Positions 8,004 through 16,177 of a stretch of 64,000 nucleotides of DNA are shown piece after piece. The position numbers and the translations under genes are program-made. This DNA comes from Culicoidibacter larvae (GTDB lineage Bacteria > Bacillota_I > Bacilli_A > Culicoidibacterales > Culicoidibacteraceae): contig NZ_VBWP01000001.1 of the NCBI RefSeq assembly GCF_005771635.1, positions 310,001-374,000 on the forward strand, in the 5' to 3' direction. The notes under the pieces were generated by a model. That model made no database searches, was not told the DNA's origin, and saw only the letters and a program-made list of their open reading frames with translations. Positions within the stretch are counted from its first letter, which is position 1. Each line of letters begins with the position of its first letter.

Positions 8004-8783
8004 ATGAAACAAACTAAAACAATAGCGCTGTTAAATCAAAAAGGCGGTGTGAATAAAACCACAGCTGCCATCATTTTAGCAACTTATCTTTCAAATAGAG
8101 GTAATAAAGTTGGCTTTGTTGGTGCTGATGCACAACTGCATGCGACTGGAACGTTGCTAAAAGACGAGTATGTTGAATATGGCTTGTATGACTTAATAAG
8201 TGGAACCAAGATGTTTGATGAAGTAGTTGTCCATATCAATGAAAACTTAGATTTTATTCCAGAAACATTGATGCTTTCAACAGCGGATATTCTGCTTTCG
8301 CAAAAGATGGGTGGGGAAATGTACCTTGCACAACTCTTTGATGATTTGTTTTCTGCTAAAGACTATGACTACATCATTTTCGATTGCCCACCGGCAATTA
8401 ATAAAATTACTAGCGGTATTATTTTGTATGCACAATACTTTGTCATTCCAGTATCTCCATCGAAATACTCGCAAAAAGGGTTAGAAATTCTATTAGAGTA
8501 CTTAGCTCAAGTCTTTCATATCTCGAAGAAAGAACAGAAGAAGTTCTTTCGGGTTTTAAAAACCTTTCATAATCCGAATGAAATCGCCAGCCAAAAGATT
8601 AGTCGATATTTGGATGAAAAGCGCTTTAATATGTTCCATACATATATTTCAAAAGCAACTGAATTTGATACGCTCACCTTTACCAATGATGTAATTATCG
8701 AGGCGAAGCCAAATCATCCGGTCGCTAAAGAATATGTGTTACTTATGGATGAGGTTCTAGAGTGGATAAGTGATAATAATTAG
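8004..8783 (+). CDS. parA: ParA-family partition ATPase
   Basis: A 259-residue ParA/Soj-type ATPase that moves or positions plasmid DNA on the nucleoid. The deviant Walker A is KGGVNKTT at residues 13-20, with the signature Lys13 and Lys18 present but Asn17 in place of the usual Gly. The A-prime region reads GADAQLHAT instead of the more usual DPQ form, and Walker B is YIIFDCPPA. It lacks an N-terminal DNA-binding extension, so it is of the short type. GGAAGGAG precedes the ATG. It forms an operon with the ParB gene 12 nt downstream, and the iteron array upstream completes a standard partition locus. Confidence 0.85.
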   Translation: MKQTKTIALLNQKGGVNKTTAAIILATYLSNRGNKVGFVGADAQLHATGTLLKDEYVEYGLYDLISGTKMFDEVVVHINENLDFIPETLMLSTADILLSQKMGGEMYLAQLFDDLFSAKDYDYIIFDCPPAINKITSGIILYAQYFVIPVSPSKYSQKGLEILLEYLAQVFHISKKEQKKFFRVLKTFHNPNEIASQKISRYLDEKRFNMFHTYISKATEFDTLTFTNDVIIEAKPNHPVAKEYVLLMDEVLEWISDNN

Positions 8784-8795
8784 GAGGTTCCGAAC

Positions 8796-9551
8796 ATGTC
8801 GAACAAAGATCATGATATTTACGAACAATTACGAGAAGTAAATCGCCCGTCAAGTGGGCAGAGCGCTCGTGTAGCCGAGTTGATGCTCGGGAATCCAGAA
8901 GAAATGCAGCTGACAACCATCAAACTTTCGGTGCTAAACCCTAGTAAATATAACCGTATGCCAATTGTTAAAGTTGAGGAGCTGATGGAACAAATTAAGG
9001 CTGACGGCTTGCAGAATCCAATACATGTGCGCTTTATTAGTGATGATAATATTATCAATATTGCTGGCCATCGCCGAGCGGAAGCATATAGACGCTTGGG
9101 ATATGACGAAATTCCTGCTTTTATTCGTAGGGATATCAAAACAGATTTGGACGAACAAAGAGCGGTCGCAATCAATAATGTGCAACGCGAGGAGACGAAA
9201 GAAATCGTCAAACAAAAAGTTTTGGAGTGGGGTGATATTTACGAAATTGAAAAGAGTCGAGGAAATATTCCTGCCGGAATCCGAAAGCGTGTGTGGATTG
9301 CGCAGTTTACTAATTTAAGTGAACGGAGTGTCCAGCGGTACTTAACTGAATATGAGGCGATTGAAGGTGACGTTATTGAAAAACCAGAAATTGATCCATT
9401 AATGGCTGCTGAGCAAAAAGTCATTAAACAAGCACAATCGTTTAGCAAACATTTAGCCAAATATGCGAAACTGACGGATAAGCGACAGAGTGCTGCAGTT
9501 ATTCAAGAACTTGAAAAACTAATTAACATAGTCAAAGATAACATGAAATAA
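8796..9551 (+). CDS. parB: ParB-family centromere-binding protein
   Basis: A 251-residue ParB/Spo0J-like protein. The N-terminal ParB/sulfiredoxin-like domain includes PSKYNRMPIV and a GHRRAEAYRRLG box (the usual GERR has His here), a CTP-binding region in the family. A central helix-turn-helix (FTNLSERSVQRYLTEYEAI) and a helical C-terminus follow. It should bind the iteron array upstream of parA and recruit ParA. A strong TTAGGAGG site precedes the ATG, and a perfect terminator follows the stop. Confidence 0.83.
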   Translation: MSNKDHDIYEQLREVNRPSSGQSARVAELMLGNPEEMQLTTIKLSVLNPSKYNRMPIVKVEELMEQIKADGLQNPIHVRFISDDNIINIAGHRRAEAYRRLGYDEIPAFIRRDIKTDLDEQRAVAINNVQREETKEIVKQKVLEWGDIYEIEKSRGNIPAGIRKRVWIAQFTNLSERSVQRYLTEYEAIEGDVIEKPEIDPLMAAEQKVIKQAQSFSKHLAKYAKLTDKRQSAAVIQELEKLINIVKDNMK

Positions 9552-9555
9552 CTGA

Positions 9556-9590
9556 AAAAGCCGAGCAACAATTTTTGCTCGGCTTTTTTT
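9556..9590 (+). terminator. Rho-independent terminator after parB
   Basis: Stem GCCGAGCAA/TTGCTCGGC with a 6-nt loop and a run of seven T. The flanking A-run makes it potentially bidirectional. Confidence 0.9.
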
Positions 9591-9704
9591 GTTACCGCTC
9601 TAATTCTCTTATTTCGCTATATTTATGGTTAACGTGATAAGTTTCTTGCTAAATTGTGAGAATAATATTATAGTTAATTTAGATTAGAAGAAGGAAGTGT
9701 GTAG

Positions 9705-10400
9705 ATGTTATTAGAAGAGCCGATTGCTTTTTTGAAATTCTTAAATATTATATTGTTTGGGAGTGTTTTTTGTTTTTACATTTTGTCATCAATAATAAGT
9801 TACTGGTTTCGAAAAAAAAGAAAATTGAAAGTTAATAAAAGTTTTAGGTATGACAATGGGAAACCTACTCTTGAATTCAGAGTACCCTTATATTACTCTA
9901 CACCAATGGAAGATGAGGTTTGGTCAACGTTTGAACAGGATCAGCTATTTACTTATAAAAATAATGATTATATTATTGCTCAAATCGTTGAAGAGCAAAA
10001 CAAAAAAACTATTGCAAACTGCATTGTTTTTGCATTTATATGTAAAAAAATTGTTGTGTCACTTGTTCCAAAACATCAACTGAGTAAGGCAGAAGTACAG
10101 AATGGGGACAGATATATTACACATGGTGATGGTTCACCAATTATCAAAGACTCTAAAAATGTTACTATTAATAATAATGCTTTAAATAGCCTAAAAGAGT
10201 TGAATGATTTTTTCTTAAATGCTAATTTGCAAGATGTTCCGGATAAATCGTTTATTCTGGAGTGTATATCATTAATTAAGAATAATCATAATTTAGGAGA
10301 TAAGAAAACAGATTTTATTATTACTCTAGGTAATTACGCTAAAACAGTGCCTGCAATTGCTACTGCTATTGCAAGTGTTATCAGTTTACTAACTAACTAA
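9705..10400 (+). CDS. Unrecognised membrane protein with a central GDGSPIIKDSKNV segment
   Basis: A 231-residue protein not recognised as a known family. An N-terminal membrane segment (about residues 10-31) is followed by a basic stop-transfer, a mostly soluble middle, and a second hydrophobic stretch at the very C-terminus (about 212-230). The middle holds GDGSPIIKDSKNVTINNN, a pattern reminiscent of beta-solenoid-like linkers found between effector and sensor parts of defence proteins. AAGGAAG precedes the start. It is followed after 63 nt by a HEPN-like protein with its own AAGGAGAG site; the pair may form one unit. Confidence 0.5.
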   Translation: MLLEEPIAFLKFLNIILFGSVFCFYILSSIISYWFRKKRKLKVNKSFRYDNGKPTLEFRVPLYYSTPMEDEVWSTFEQDQLFTYKNNDYIIAQIVEEQNKKTIANCIVFAFICKKIVVSLVPKHQLSKAEVQNGDRYITHGDGSPIIKDSKNVTINNNALNSLKELNDFFLNANLQDVPDKSFILECISLIKNNHNLGDKKTDFIITLGNYAKTVPAIATAIASVISLLTN

Positions 10401-10463
10401 ATTAATTGAGGTTACATATTATTTTTACTGTTGTAAATATATTATTTTTTAAGGAGAGTATAG

Positions 10464-11255
10464 ATGAATGATAAAGAATTAAATGATTTAAAAGTGCTAC
10501 TTGAAAATTTGGTTCAAATTCCACCATACATTTTATCGGATGAACAGCAAGCACTAATTAGTAAATTTTTTAGTATTGTTCGTCCCGATAGTGTTTTTCC
10601 TAGATCATCAAATGCGCTCGTTAGTATTATGGGTAAGAAAATTTATGTTGATATATATCACCCTGTGATTTGTAGAGTTGAGACCTTTCATGTATTGAGT
10701 GTTGATGATTACCCTAAAAGTATTACTTTTACGGCTAATGATAGCTATTCTATTGTGGTATTCTTTGATAAGGATTTTCAAAAAATGGGTCAAACACCAT
10801 CTCATTCACACTTCAAAGTTATTGATGTAGATATCAAAAAAATAAATAAATATTTAGGAGATGATTCTAAATATTTATATAAAGCAGATTTATCTTCAGA
10901 TAATAACTTGTATATAGGTGCGTTTGTATATTTAAGAAGAATATTTGAAAATATTATTGATTCAAAACTTAAAGAGTTATCAAATAAAGGTAAATCAACA
11001 TCAGATAATCGTATGAAAGAGAAAGTATCTTTTTTAGTCAATGAACATCAGTTAGATTCAACATTTAAAGAACAGGGATTTGCAAAAATGTACTCTCTAT
11101 TGAGTGATGCTGTTCATAATCTTTCGGAAGCGGAGTGTAAAGAAAACTTTCTTATTCTTCGTGAAGCAATAATGATGATTATTAAGGATCAGATTGCTCA
11201 TGAACAACAACAACAAAGAAAAAAGAATCTGCAAGCTACCTTAAACTCTTTGTGA
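10464..11255 (+). CDS. Unrecognised protein with HEPN/DUF4145-like C-terminal helical domain
   Basis: A 263-residue soluble protein. The C-terminal half (YIGAFVYLRRIFENIIDSKL, then KMYSLLSDAVHNLSEAECKENFLILREAI) has the helical spacing of HEPN-type domains of the DUF4145 group, which often occur in phage-defence and toxin-antitoxin proteins. A canonical R-x4-6-H ribonuclease motif is not clear, so catalytic activity cannot be claimed. The N-terminal half looks like a separate alpha/beta domain. AAGGAGAG precedes the ATG. With the preceding membrane protein it may form a two-gene accessory unit. Confidence 0.5.
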   Translation: MNDKELNDLKVLLENLVQIPPYILSDEQQALISKFFSIVRPDSVFPRSSNALVSIMGKKIYVDIYHPVICRVETFHVLSVDDYPKSITFTANDSYSIVVFFDKDFQKMGQTPSHSHFKVIDVDIKKINKYLGDDSKYLYKADLSSDNNLYIGAFVYLRRIFENIIDSKLKELSNKGKSTSDNRMKEKVSFLVNEHQLDSTFKEQGFAKMYSLLSDAVHNLSEAECKENFLILREAIMMIIKDQIAHEQQQQRKKNLQATLNSL

Positions 11256-11290
11256 GCACCAGAAAATTAAAGTAAATAAAGTACTACTTT

Positions 11291-11320
11291 AGAGTAACTT
11301 GAAGAAGTTACTCTTTTTTA
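11291..11320 (+). terminator. Terminator after the HEPN-like gene
   Basis: Stem AGAGTAACTT/AAGTTACTCT with a 4-nt loop followed by six T. Confidence 0.88.
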
Positions 11321-11437
11321 TTTTTTTGAAGAGTTCAACTTTCGTAGTCAAGTTCTCGCTTAGTTGTCTTATTTGCTCACTAATGAATTTATGCCCAATT
11401 ATTGGCGATTTACTGACTATCAGCATTTTTCGCATAT

Positions 11438-11698
11438 TTGGTAATGAAAGAGAGTAGTTATACCTGCCAGCGGATCCAGTGGGCAAATAGGATTCTTTTT
11501 GAATATGATACTACTCTGGGTGATAGTTACGATCGCAAAGTTGCTATCATCTTTTTAGATGGACGAAACTTCAACTTGGAGTTAGTTGAAGTCGGATTTG
11601 CTAATCTGAAATATTTAAAAGATACCATGCCGTATGTCACGGAATATTGTGCGGCATTGATAGAGGCGCAAGTGGCCGGAGTTGACCGCTGGAAGTAG
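11438..11698 (+). pseudogene. 5'-truncated staphylococcal-nuclease-like fragment
   Basis: About 80 codons encode a clear SNase-family C-terminal half: LFEYDTT, DSYDRKVAIIFLDGRNFNLELVEVGFANLKYL matches the usual DKYGR-LAYVFLDG-NLELV-GYA progression. The N-terminal half of the barrel, including its first catalytic Arg and Asp region, is missing and no good start or ribosome-binding site is present (the open frame begins at a TTG). The preceding 100 nt hold no in-frame continuation. It is therefore read as a decayed remnant. Confidence 0.65.
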
Positions 11699-11784
11699 TT
11701 AAAACCATATTGTTGCTGTTGTGTTCATTTGAGAAGAAATTAGTTTGCTTGTATCCATTAAAAGTAGAGTTGGTTAATAAAAAA

Positions 11785-11842
11785 TTGAAATAATTTATAG
11801 TTAATTTCAAATAGTGAAATGTCAACTTATTTTTGATATAAT
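11785..11842 (+). promoter_or_regulatory. Promoter with upstream dyad for the zinc-ribbon-like gene
   Basis: An extended -10 (TG-A-TATAAT, with TATAAT at 11837-11842) precedes the gene at 11871. Upstream lies TTGAAAT-N12-ATTTCAA (11785-11810), a possible operator. No good -35 is apparent. Confidence 0.5.
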
Positions 11843-11870
11843 GTTATTAGGAGTTTGAAGAGGCGATAAT

Positions 11871-13310
11871 ATGGATAGAAATAAAACAATTTTAACAAAA
11901 AAACAAACGGCACTATTACTATACAGTGAACATTTAAGGCAGATAGTTGACTATAACTTTTTTCATAAAATAATTCGAGATAAAGAAAAGCTCACATGTG
12001 GGAAAATGTTAGATTATAGTATGTCAGAAAATCAAATTTATTTAATTAAATCTAATAGAGACATGCTTTTGCATTCCGCTGGTGAGGAATGGAGTTATAG
12101 AAGACGTAATGCAGTTGTTAGGGAAAAAGAGAAAGATCCTAAATTGCGTCCGAAGTGTCAATTATGTGGTGCAAGAATACTTGAAAAGCACTATATAGTT
12201 AATAAGTATAATAAAAAAGAATTATTTGTAGGTTCAGAGTGCATAAAAGAATTTTATAATGAAAACCTTTCAAGTGATTATTATAATTACTATAGAGGCA
12301 AAAAGGCTAGAAAGTTTGTAAAACTTGCAGAAGAATATCCGACCATTCGAAGAATTGTCGAAAGTTCGAAGTACAAGCAGTATGATATCGCTTATCCTTT
12401 GAAACTTGAAAAACAATCTATGAATGAGAAGTTACTTGTGAGAAAGTGTTTGGAAAAGTATTTAGCTGTTTCTAGTCTTGATAAGGAGGATGTTCATTAT
12501 GTCAAACTTAAACATTATATCGAGGCGTTTTTATCTGTTCAAAAGCAGATAGATAATTTCTGTGAAAAAAATTCAAATAATAAATTTATTCTGACCAATA
12601 AGTTAAGTGAAAGTATTATTTCGAATCAAATTAATGGAAAGGCCTTGGTTGAAAATATAAGAGGTCAACATGATAGTGTAATTGATAAGCGTACTGCGTC
12701 AAAAATTACGGTTGTTAGTTTTTTAGAAAATTATAAATTATGGTTCAATGAGAATTTTTCAAATCAGAATTTTAATATAACAAAAGTCGCCAATGGGAAA
12801 ATTTACTTTAGCTATAAAGTAAATAATGTTGATTATAATTTTCTAGCCAACTCACAAGATTTTATTTTATGTATTAATGGTATTTTTGATGATGTGAATA
12901 CTAGTAAAAGAAGAGACGTCAGCAAGATAATAGATAAAATTATGGTTAGTAAATCAGATAATGAAAATTTATTCAAATATTTTGATAAACATTTTTCAAA
13001 CTTATTTGAATACAGATTAAATGCAACACAACTATTGACGCGTACTTTAGATAGTAGAAAGAGAAGCGTTAGAGAGTTGTTTATAGAAAATACTTCATAT
13101 GATTATTATTTCGTAATTAATTCAGAGGAGTTGTCAGTTATCAGTAGAGATACAGTGAAACTATTCGCGCTTGGTGAATTGTTCGGAAATAGCAATAAAC
13201 AAGTTTTTGCAGATGTATTGTTTCGAAACAAATATCCAAGACAGGTTGTCTTGAAAAAATTAAGAACAATTTTAGCTGAAGCTGAGGATATATACGGTGA
13301 CTTGCAATAA
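11871..13310 (+). CDS. Unrecognised 479-residue protein with a zinc-ribbon-like Cys cluster
   Basis: I do not recognise the family. Around residues 96-125 the protein has KCQLCGARILEKHYIVNK...LFVGSECIKEF: a CxxC pair, a His and a later Cys, arranged like a treble-clef or zinc ribbon. The rest is basic and helical, with no P-loop, nuclease or methyltransferase motif. GAAGAGGCG precedes the ATG. It is AT-rich like the CBASS genes and ends 108 nt before the SLATT gene with no terminator between, so it may be an accessory to that defence locus or an independent gene. This is inference. Confidence 0.5.
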   Translation: MDRNKTILTKKQTALLLYSEHLRQIVDYNFFHKIIRDKEKLTCGKMLDYSMSENQIYLIKSNRDMLLHSAGEEWSYRRRNAVVREKEKDPKLRPKCQLCGARILEKHYIVNKYNKKELFVGSECIKEFYNENLSSDYYNYYRGKKARKFVKLAEEYPTIRRIVESSKYKQYDIAYPLKLEKQSMNEKLLVRKCLEKYLAVSSLDKEDVHYVKLKHYIEAFLSVQKQIDNFCEKNSNNKFILTNKLSESIISNQINGKALVENIRGQHDSVIDKRTASKITVVSFLENYKLWFNENFSNQNFNITKVANGKIYFSYKVNNVDYNFLANSQDFILCINGIFDDVNTSKRRDVSKIIDKIMVSKSDNENLFKYFDKHFSNLFEYRLNATQLLTRTLDSRKRSVRELFIENTSYDYYFVINSEELSVISRDTVKLFALGELFGNSNKQVFADVLFRNKYPRQVVLKKLRTILAEAEDIYGDLQ

Positions 13311-13351
13311 ATTACTTAAATTATAATTATTTGAGAGTATGTGTTAAGAAC

Positions 13352-13398
13352 TTCGAAAGAAAATATTGTTTCGAATAATCTTTAACTATTGATATTAT
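13352..13398 (+). promoter_or_regulatory. CBASS promoter with an overlapping inverted-repeat operator
   Basis: TTCGAAA (13352-13358) and TTTCGAA (13369-13375) form a 7-nt-arm dyad with a 10-nt spacer. The right arm coincides with a weak -35 (13370-13375), spaced 17 nt from TATTAT at 13393-13398. A repressor bound here would block the promoter of the SLATT/CD-NTase operon. Confidence 0.55.
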
Positions 13399-13418
13399 AG
13401 ATATAACTGGAGGTAGAA

Positions 13419-13982
13419 ATGGAAACGACAAAATATTTAGATGATGAACTAAAAAATTTTATAGTTAATGTAGGATGGACTCATAAAATACAGATATGTC
13501 AATCAGATATTTATATTGAGTACACCAAAAAGCTAAAGTGGGTAAAGATTGTATTAACATCTCTAACCTCTGTCGGGCTCGGAAGTTTTCTGTTGAAAAT
13601 TTCTTCTGATTTTCAAAACATTTCAATGATTTTAACATTTGCCTTGTCTTTGTCTATGACAATAGTGGTTGCATTAGATAAGGAAAATGATTATAAAGAA
13701 TTAGCGAATCAAAATAAATTAGCTGCAGATAAATTTTTAGAAATCAGAGAGAAGGCTTTAGAACTGCTATATGAACTAAACATGGGCAAGGATGCTGATG
13801 TTATTCAACAAGAATTTAAAGAATTAAAAGAGGTTAGAAATCAAGAAAACTCGATGTTACCACATACTTCTTTGGAGGCTGTAGAAGTTGCTAGTATAAA
13901 AATAAAAGATAAAAGAGATAATGATTACTCAGAAGATTATGAGTACTTCATTCCTAAAAATTTAAGAAATTTAGAGGATTGA
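13419..13982 (+). CDS. SLATT-type two-TM effector of a CBASS system
   Basis: A 187-residue protein with an N-terminal helical region, two adjacent membrane segments (about residues 45-62 and 67-85), and a long C-terminal helix (DKENDYKELANQNKLAADKFLEIREKALELLYEL). This is the layout of SLATT domains, 2-TM effectors predicted to form membrane pores when activated by a cyclic nucleotide. The gene directly downstream encodes a CD-NTase, which supports the assignment. GGAGG lies just before the ATG. Its stop lies 2 nt before the most likely start of the next gene, so the two are coupled. Confidence 0.75.
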   Translation: METTKYLDDELKNFIVNVGWTHKIQICQSDIYIEYTKKLKWVKIVLTSLTSVGLGSFLLKISSDFQNISMILTFALSLSMTIVVALDKENDYKELANQNKLAADKFLEIREKALELLYELNMGKDADVIQQEFKELKEVRNQENSMLPHTSLEAVEVASIKIKDKRDNDYSEDYEYFIPKNLRNLED

Positions 13983-13984
13983 TT

Positions 13985-15211
13985 ATGATTATAAACTATG
14001 CTAAGACTTTGCAGCGGTCAAAGGAAGAATCGGAAAAATGGCAGGCAAGGATAACGAGGATAAATAATAAGTTATGTGACGAATATTATCCAGAAAGAGA
14101 GAATCACACAATAATTGTTGGATCCGTTGGGCGTGGTACTGCAGTATCCAATACTAGTGATTATGATGTGATTTTCAAATTGCCCTATTCAGTTTTTAAG
14201 AAGTTTGATAGTTATGAGTCAAATGGACAATCACAATTGCTTCAAGAAATTAGAAACATAATTATGGATTTACATCCAAAAACAGATATTAAAGGAGATG
14301 GGCAGGTAGTTTCAATTGAATATAAAGATGGGGTTATTGAATTGGTTCCTGGATTTGAACAAACTGATGGTAGTTATAAGTATCCAGATAGTAAAGATGG
14401 AGGGAGTTGGAAAATTACAAAACCAATTCCTGAAATTGAAGAATCGAACAAGCAATCAAAGAATTCAACACAGTACTTTAATTATTTGTGTTACCTAATA
14501 CGCCAGTGGAAAAATTATATGGGATTTTCTTTCAAGGGATTACTTATTGACACGTTGATTGCTAAATATTTGGATGAAGAAACTTATGCGAATAAAACAG
14601 AACTAAAACTGTTGGAAGATTGTTTTGTTTTCTTTTCAAAGGAGAATAAAGAGCAGGCATTTTGGTATGCATTGGGTAGCAATCAAAAAATATATAATCG
14701 AGATGAAGGTTTATTTGTAACTAAAGCAAAAAAGATTGTAAAAAAATTTGAAGATTGTACAGAAGAAGAAATTTTGAAAGAAGTATTTGGATATAAGCAA
14801 AGTGAAAGTAAATCTGCAAATGAAGAATTCATAGAGGACAAGTTTATAGTAGATATTCAATACAATTTGATAATAGATTGTGATGTATTTCAAGACGGAT
14901 TTAGAGGAATGAAGCTTTCGAAGTATATTAATAGTAAGTTTAGATTGGGGCGAGGGAAGACGTTGAATTTCAGCGTTGTTAGTACCAATATCCCAACCAA
15001 TTTATCAATAAAATATTTTTGGAAGGTTAGGAATGTCGGAAGAGAGGCCGTTGGTAAAGAACGCGGTCAAATATTTTTAGGAGAATTTAGTTTAACTGAA
15101 CATACGAATTTTAATGGTAATCACTATGTGGAGTGTTATGCAGTTCATGAGGATATCGTAATAGCACGAAGTAAAATAAAAGTCCCTATTGATGTAGTGA
15201 AAGGAATATAA
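13985..15211 (+). CDS. CD-NTase (SMODS-type) with C-terminal AGS-C sensor-like domain, CBASS
   Basis: A 408-residue cyclic-oligonucleotide synthase. The nucleotidyltransferase core shows GSVGRGT (Gly46, Ser47) followed by SDYD, giving metal ligands D59 and D61, and VIELVP, where the third acidic position is Glu119 rather than the common Asp. GSWKITKP and QYFNYLCYLIRQWK continue the family pattern. From about residue 280 the sequence resembles the AGS-C ligand-sensing domain (a beta-sandwich ending near VPIDVV). In CBASS this enzyme senses phage and makes a cyclic nucleotide that opens the SLATT effector. The ATG at 13985 follows AGAGG; a TTG at 13979 is possible. No Cap2/Cap3 genes adjoin, so this is a minimal type I-like locus. 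Confidence 0.8.
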   Translation: MIINYAKTLQRSKEESEKWQARITRINNKLCDEYYPERENHTIIVGSVGRGTAVSNTSDYDVIFKLPYSVFKKFDSYESNGQSQLLQEIRNIIMDLHPKTDIKGDGQVVSIEYKDGVIELVPGFEQTDGSYKYPDSKDGGSWKITKPIPEIEESNKQSKNSTQYFNYLCYLIRQWKNYMGFSFKGLLIDTLIAKYLDEETYANKTELKLLEDCFVFFSKENKEQAFWYALGSNQKIYNRDEGLFVTKAKKIVKKFEDCTEEEILKEVFGYKQSESKSANEEFIEDKFIVDIQYNLIIDCDVFQDGFRGMKLSKYINSKFRLGRGKTLNFSVVSTNIPTNLSIKYFWKVRNVGREAVGKERGQIFLGEFSLTEHTNFNGNHYVECYAVHEDIVIARSKIKVPIDVVKGI

Positions 15212-15230
15212 TTTAAGTTCTGAATTAATA

Positions 15231-15261
15231 AGAACCGGCATTTTTTGCCGGTTCTTTTTTA
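15231..15261 (+). terminator. Terminator after the CBASS operon
   Basis: Stem AGAACCGGCA/TGCCGGTTCT with a T-only loop and trailing T-run. Confidence 0.9.
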
Positions 15262-15336
15262 TTTGTCGCAATCGAGTCTATTTCCTGGCCAGTTCAGATA
15301 TATTAATATGGTACATTACTTTTAGGAGGTCATTCT

Positions 15337-16086
15337 ATGTTAGATAACTTAAAGATTGGCGATTGTATCCGTATCGATGGCAAACATCTTTTAGTGTATG
15401 ACGATGCAACAAAAATAGAAACATATTCAAGTATAGAGAAACATGGCGGCGCTGTTCAGTTGTTGCTGACTGATCCACCATACAATGTAAATTATTCGGG
15501 AACAAAACGGAAGAATCGCCGGCGGATCATAAATGATAATCTTGGCGATCGATATACTGATTTTTTGACGAAGCTATTAAGCAATGCGGAGAGAGTGATG
15601 GAGCCAGGAGCAAGTTATTATGTGTTCATGGCATCGTCATCAATAACAGAACTTTATGCTGCATGCGATGTTGCCGGCTTATATCGCTCAAGTTTGTTGT
15701 TATGAATCAAAAATCATTTTGTATTGTCGTTTGCAGATTACAAAGCGAAGCATGAGTGTATACAGTATGGATGGAAGAAAGGTGCGGCACATAAGTTCTA
15801 TGGGCCTAAAAACGCATCTACAGTGTTTAATTACTCTAAACCAGTAAAATCCCTGTTACACCCGACTATGAAGCCGCTGGAGCTTGTTAAGGAGCTTTTA
15901 CAGCATTCAACACTGAAAGGTGATGTTGTTTTAGATCCCTGTGGAGGAAGTGGCACAACGATGTTGGCGGCTGAAGAGCTTGGTCGCATGTGCTATATGA
16001 TCGAGATTGATCCAGAGTATATAAAATCAATTATAAATCGGTACTTACATTTTTATCCAGATGCCAAGATTGAAATTTTGTTATGA
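15337..16086 (+). pseudogene. DNA methyltransferase (beta-class, N4/N6) interrupted by one in-frame TGA
   Basis: Two open segments in the same frame are separated only by TGA at 15703-15705 (codon 123). Read through, the 249-residue product is a complete amino-MTase: catalytic TDPPYNV at about residues 46-52, then HPTMKP, then the AdoMet loop DPCGGSGTTMLAAE near the C-terminus. That order of motifs is typical of the beta class. The TGA precedes IKNHFVLS, where relatives usually have Trp, so TGG to TGA is the simplest explanation. AGGAGG precedes the ATG. It is probably inactive unless the stop is suppressed. TGA ends other genes here, so it is not a recoded Trp. Confidence 0.8.
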
Positions 16087-16121
16087 GTTAATTGAATAAT
16101 TTACGTCACAATATCTTATTA

Positions 16122-16150
16122 TTGAGCAGTCTTTTAAAAAATTGTATAAT
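16122..16150 (+). promoter_or_regulatory. Sigma-A promoter of the Rgg-like regulator
   Basis: TTGAGC at 16122-16127, a 17-nt spacer and TATAAT at 16145-16150, about 30 nt before the gene start. Confidence 0.75.
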
Positions 16151-16177
16151 AAAGAAAGATAGAAAAAAGATGGTGAG

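Noticed and set aside
7746-8012. Several overlapping ORFs with repeated KWAKWPGR/GPFGPLF-type peptides on both strands
   Set aside because: They are frame-rotated translations of the 26-bp iteron array; the unit length is not a multiple of three and no start signals exist.
1-9600. Integrase or attachment sites of the conjugative element
   Set aside because: No recombinase gene or att-like direct repeats could be seen; the element continues to the left of the window.
15703-15705. TGA read as Trp (genetic code 4)
   Set aside because: Many intact genes here stop at TGA, for example at 555-557, 1574-1576 and 13980-13982, so TGA is a real stop.
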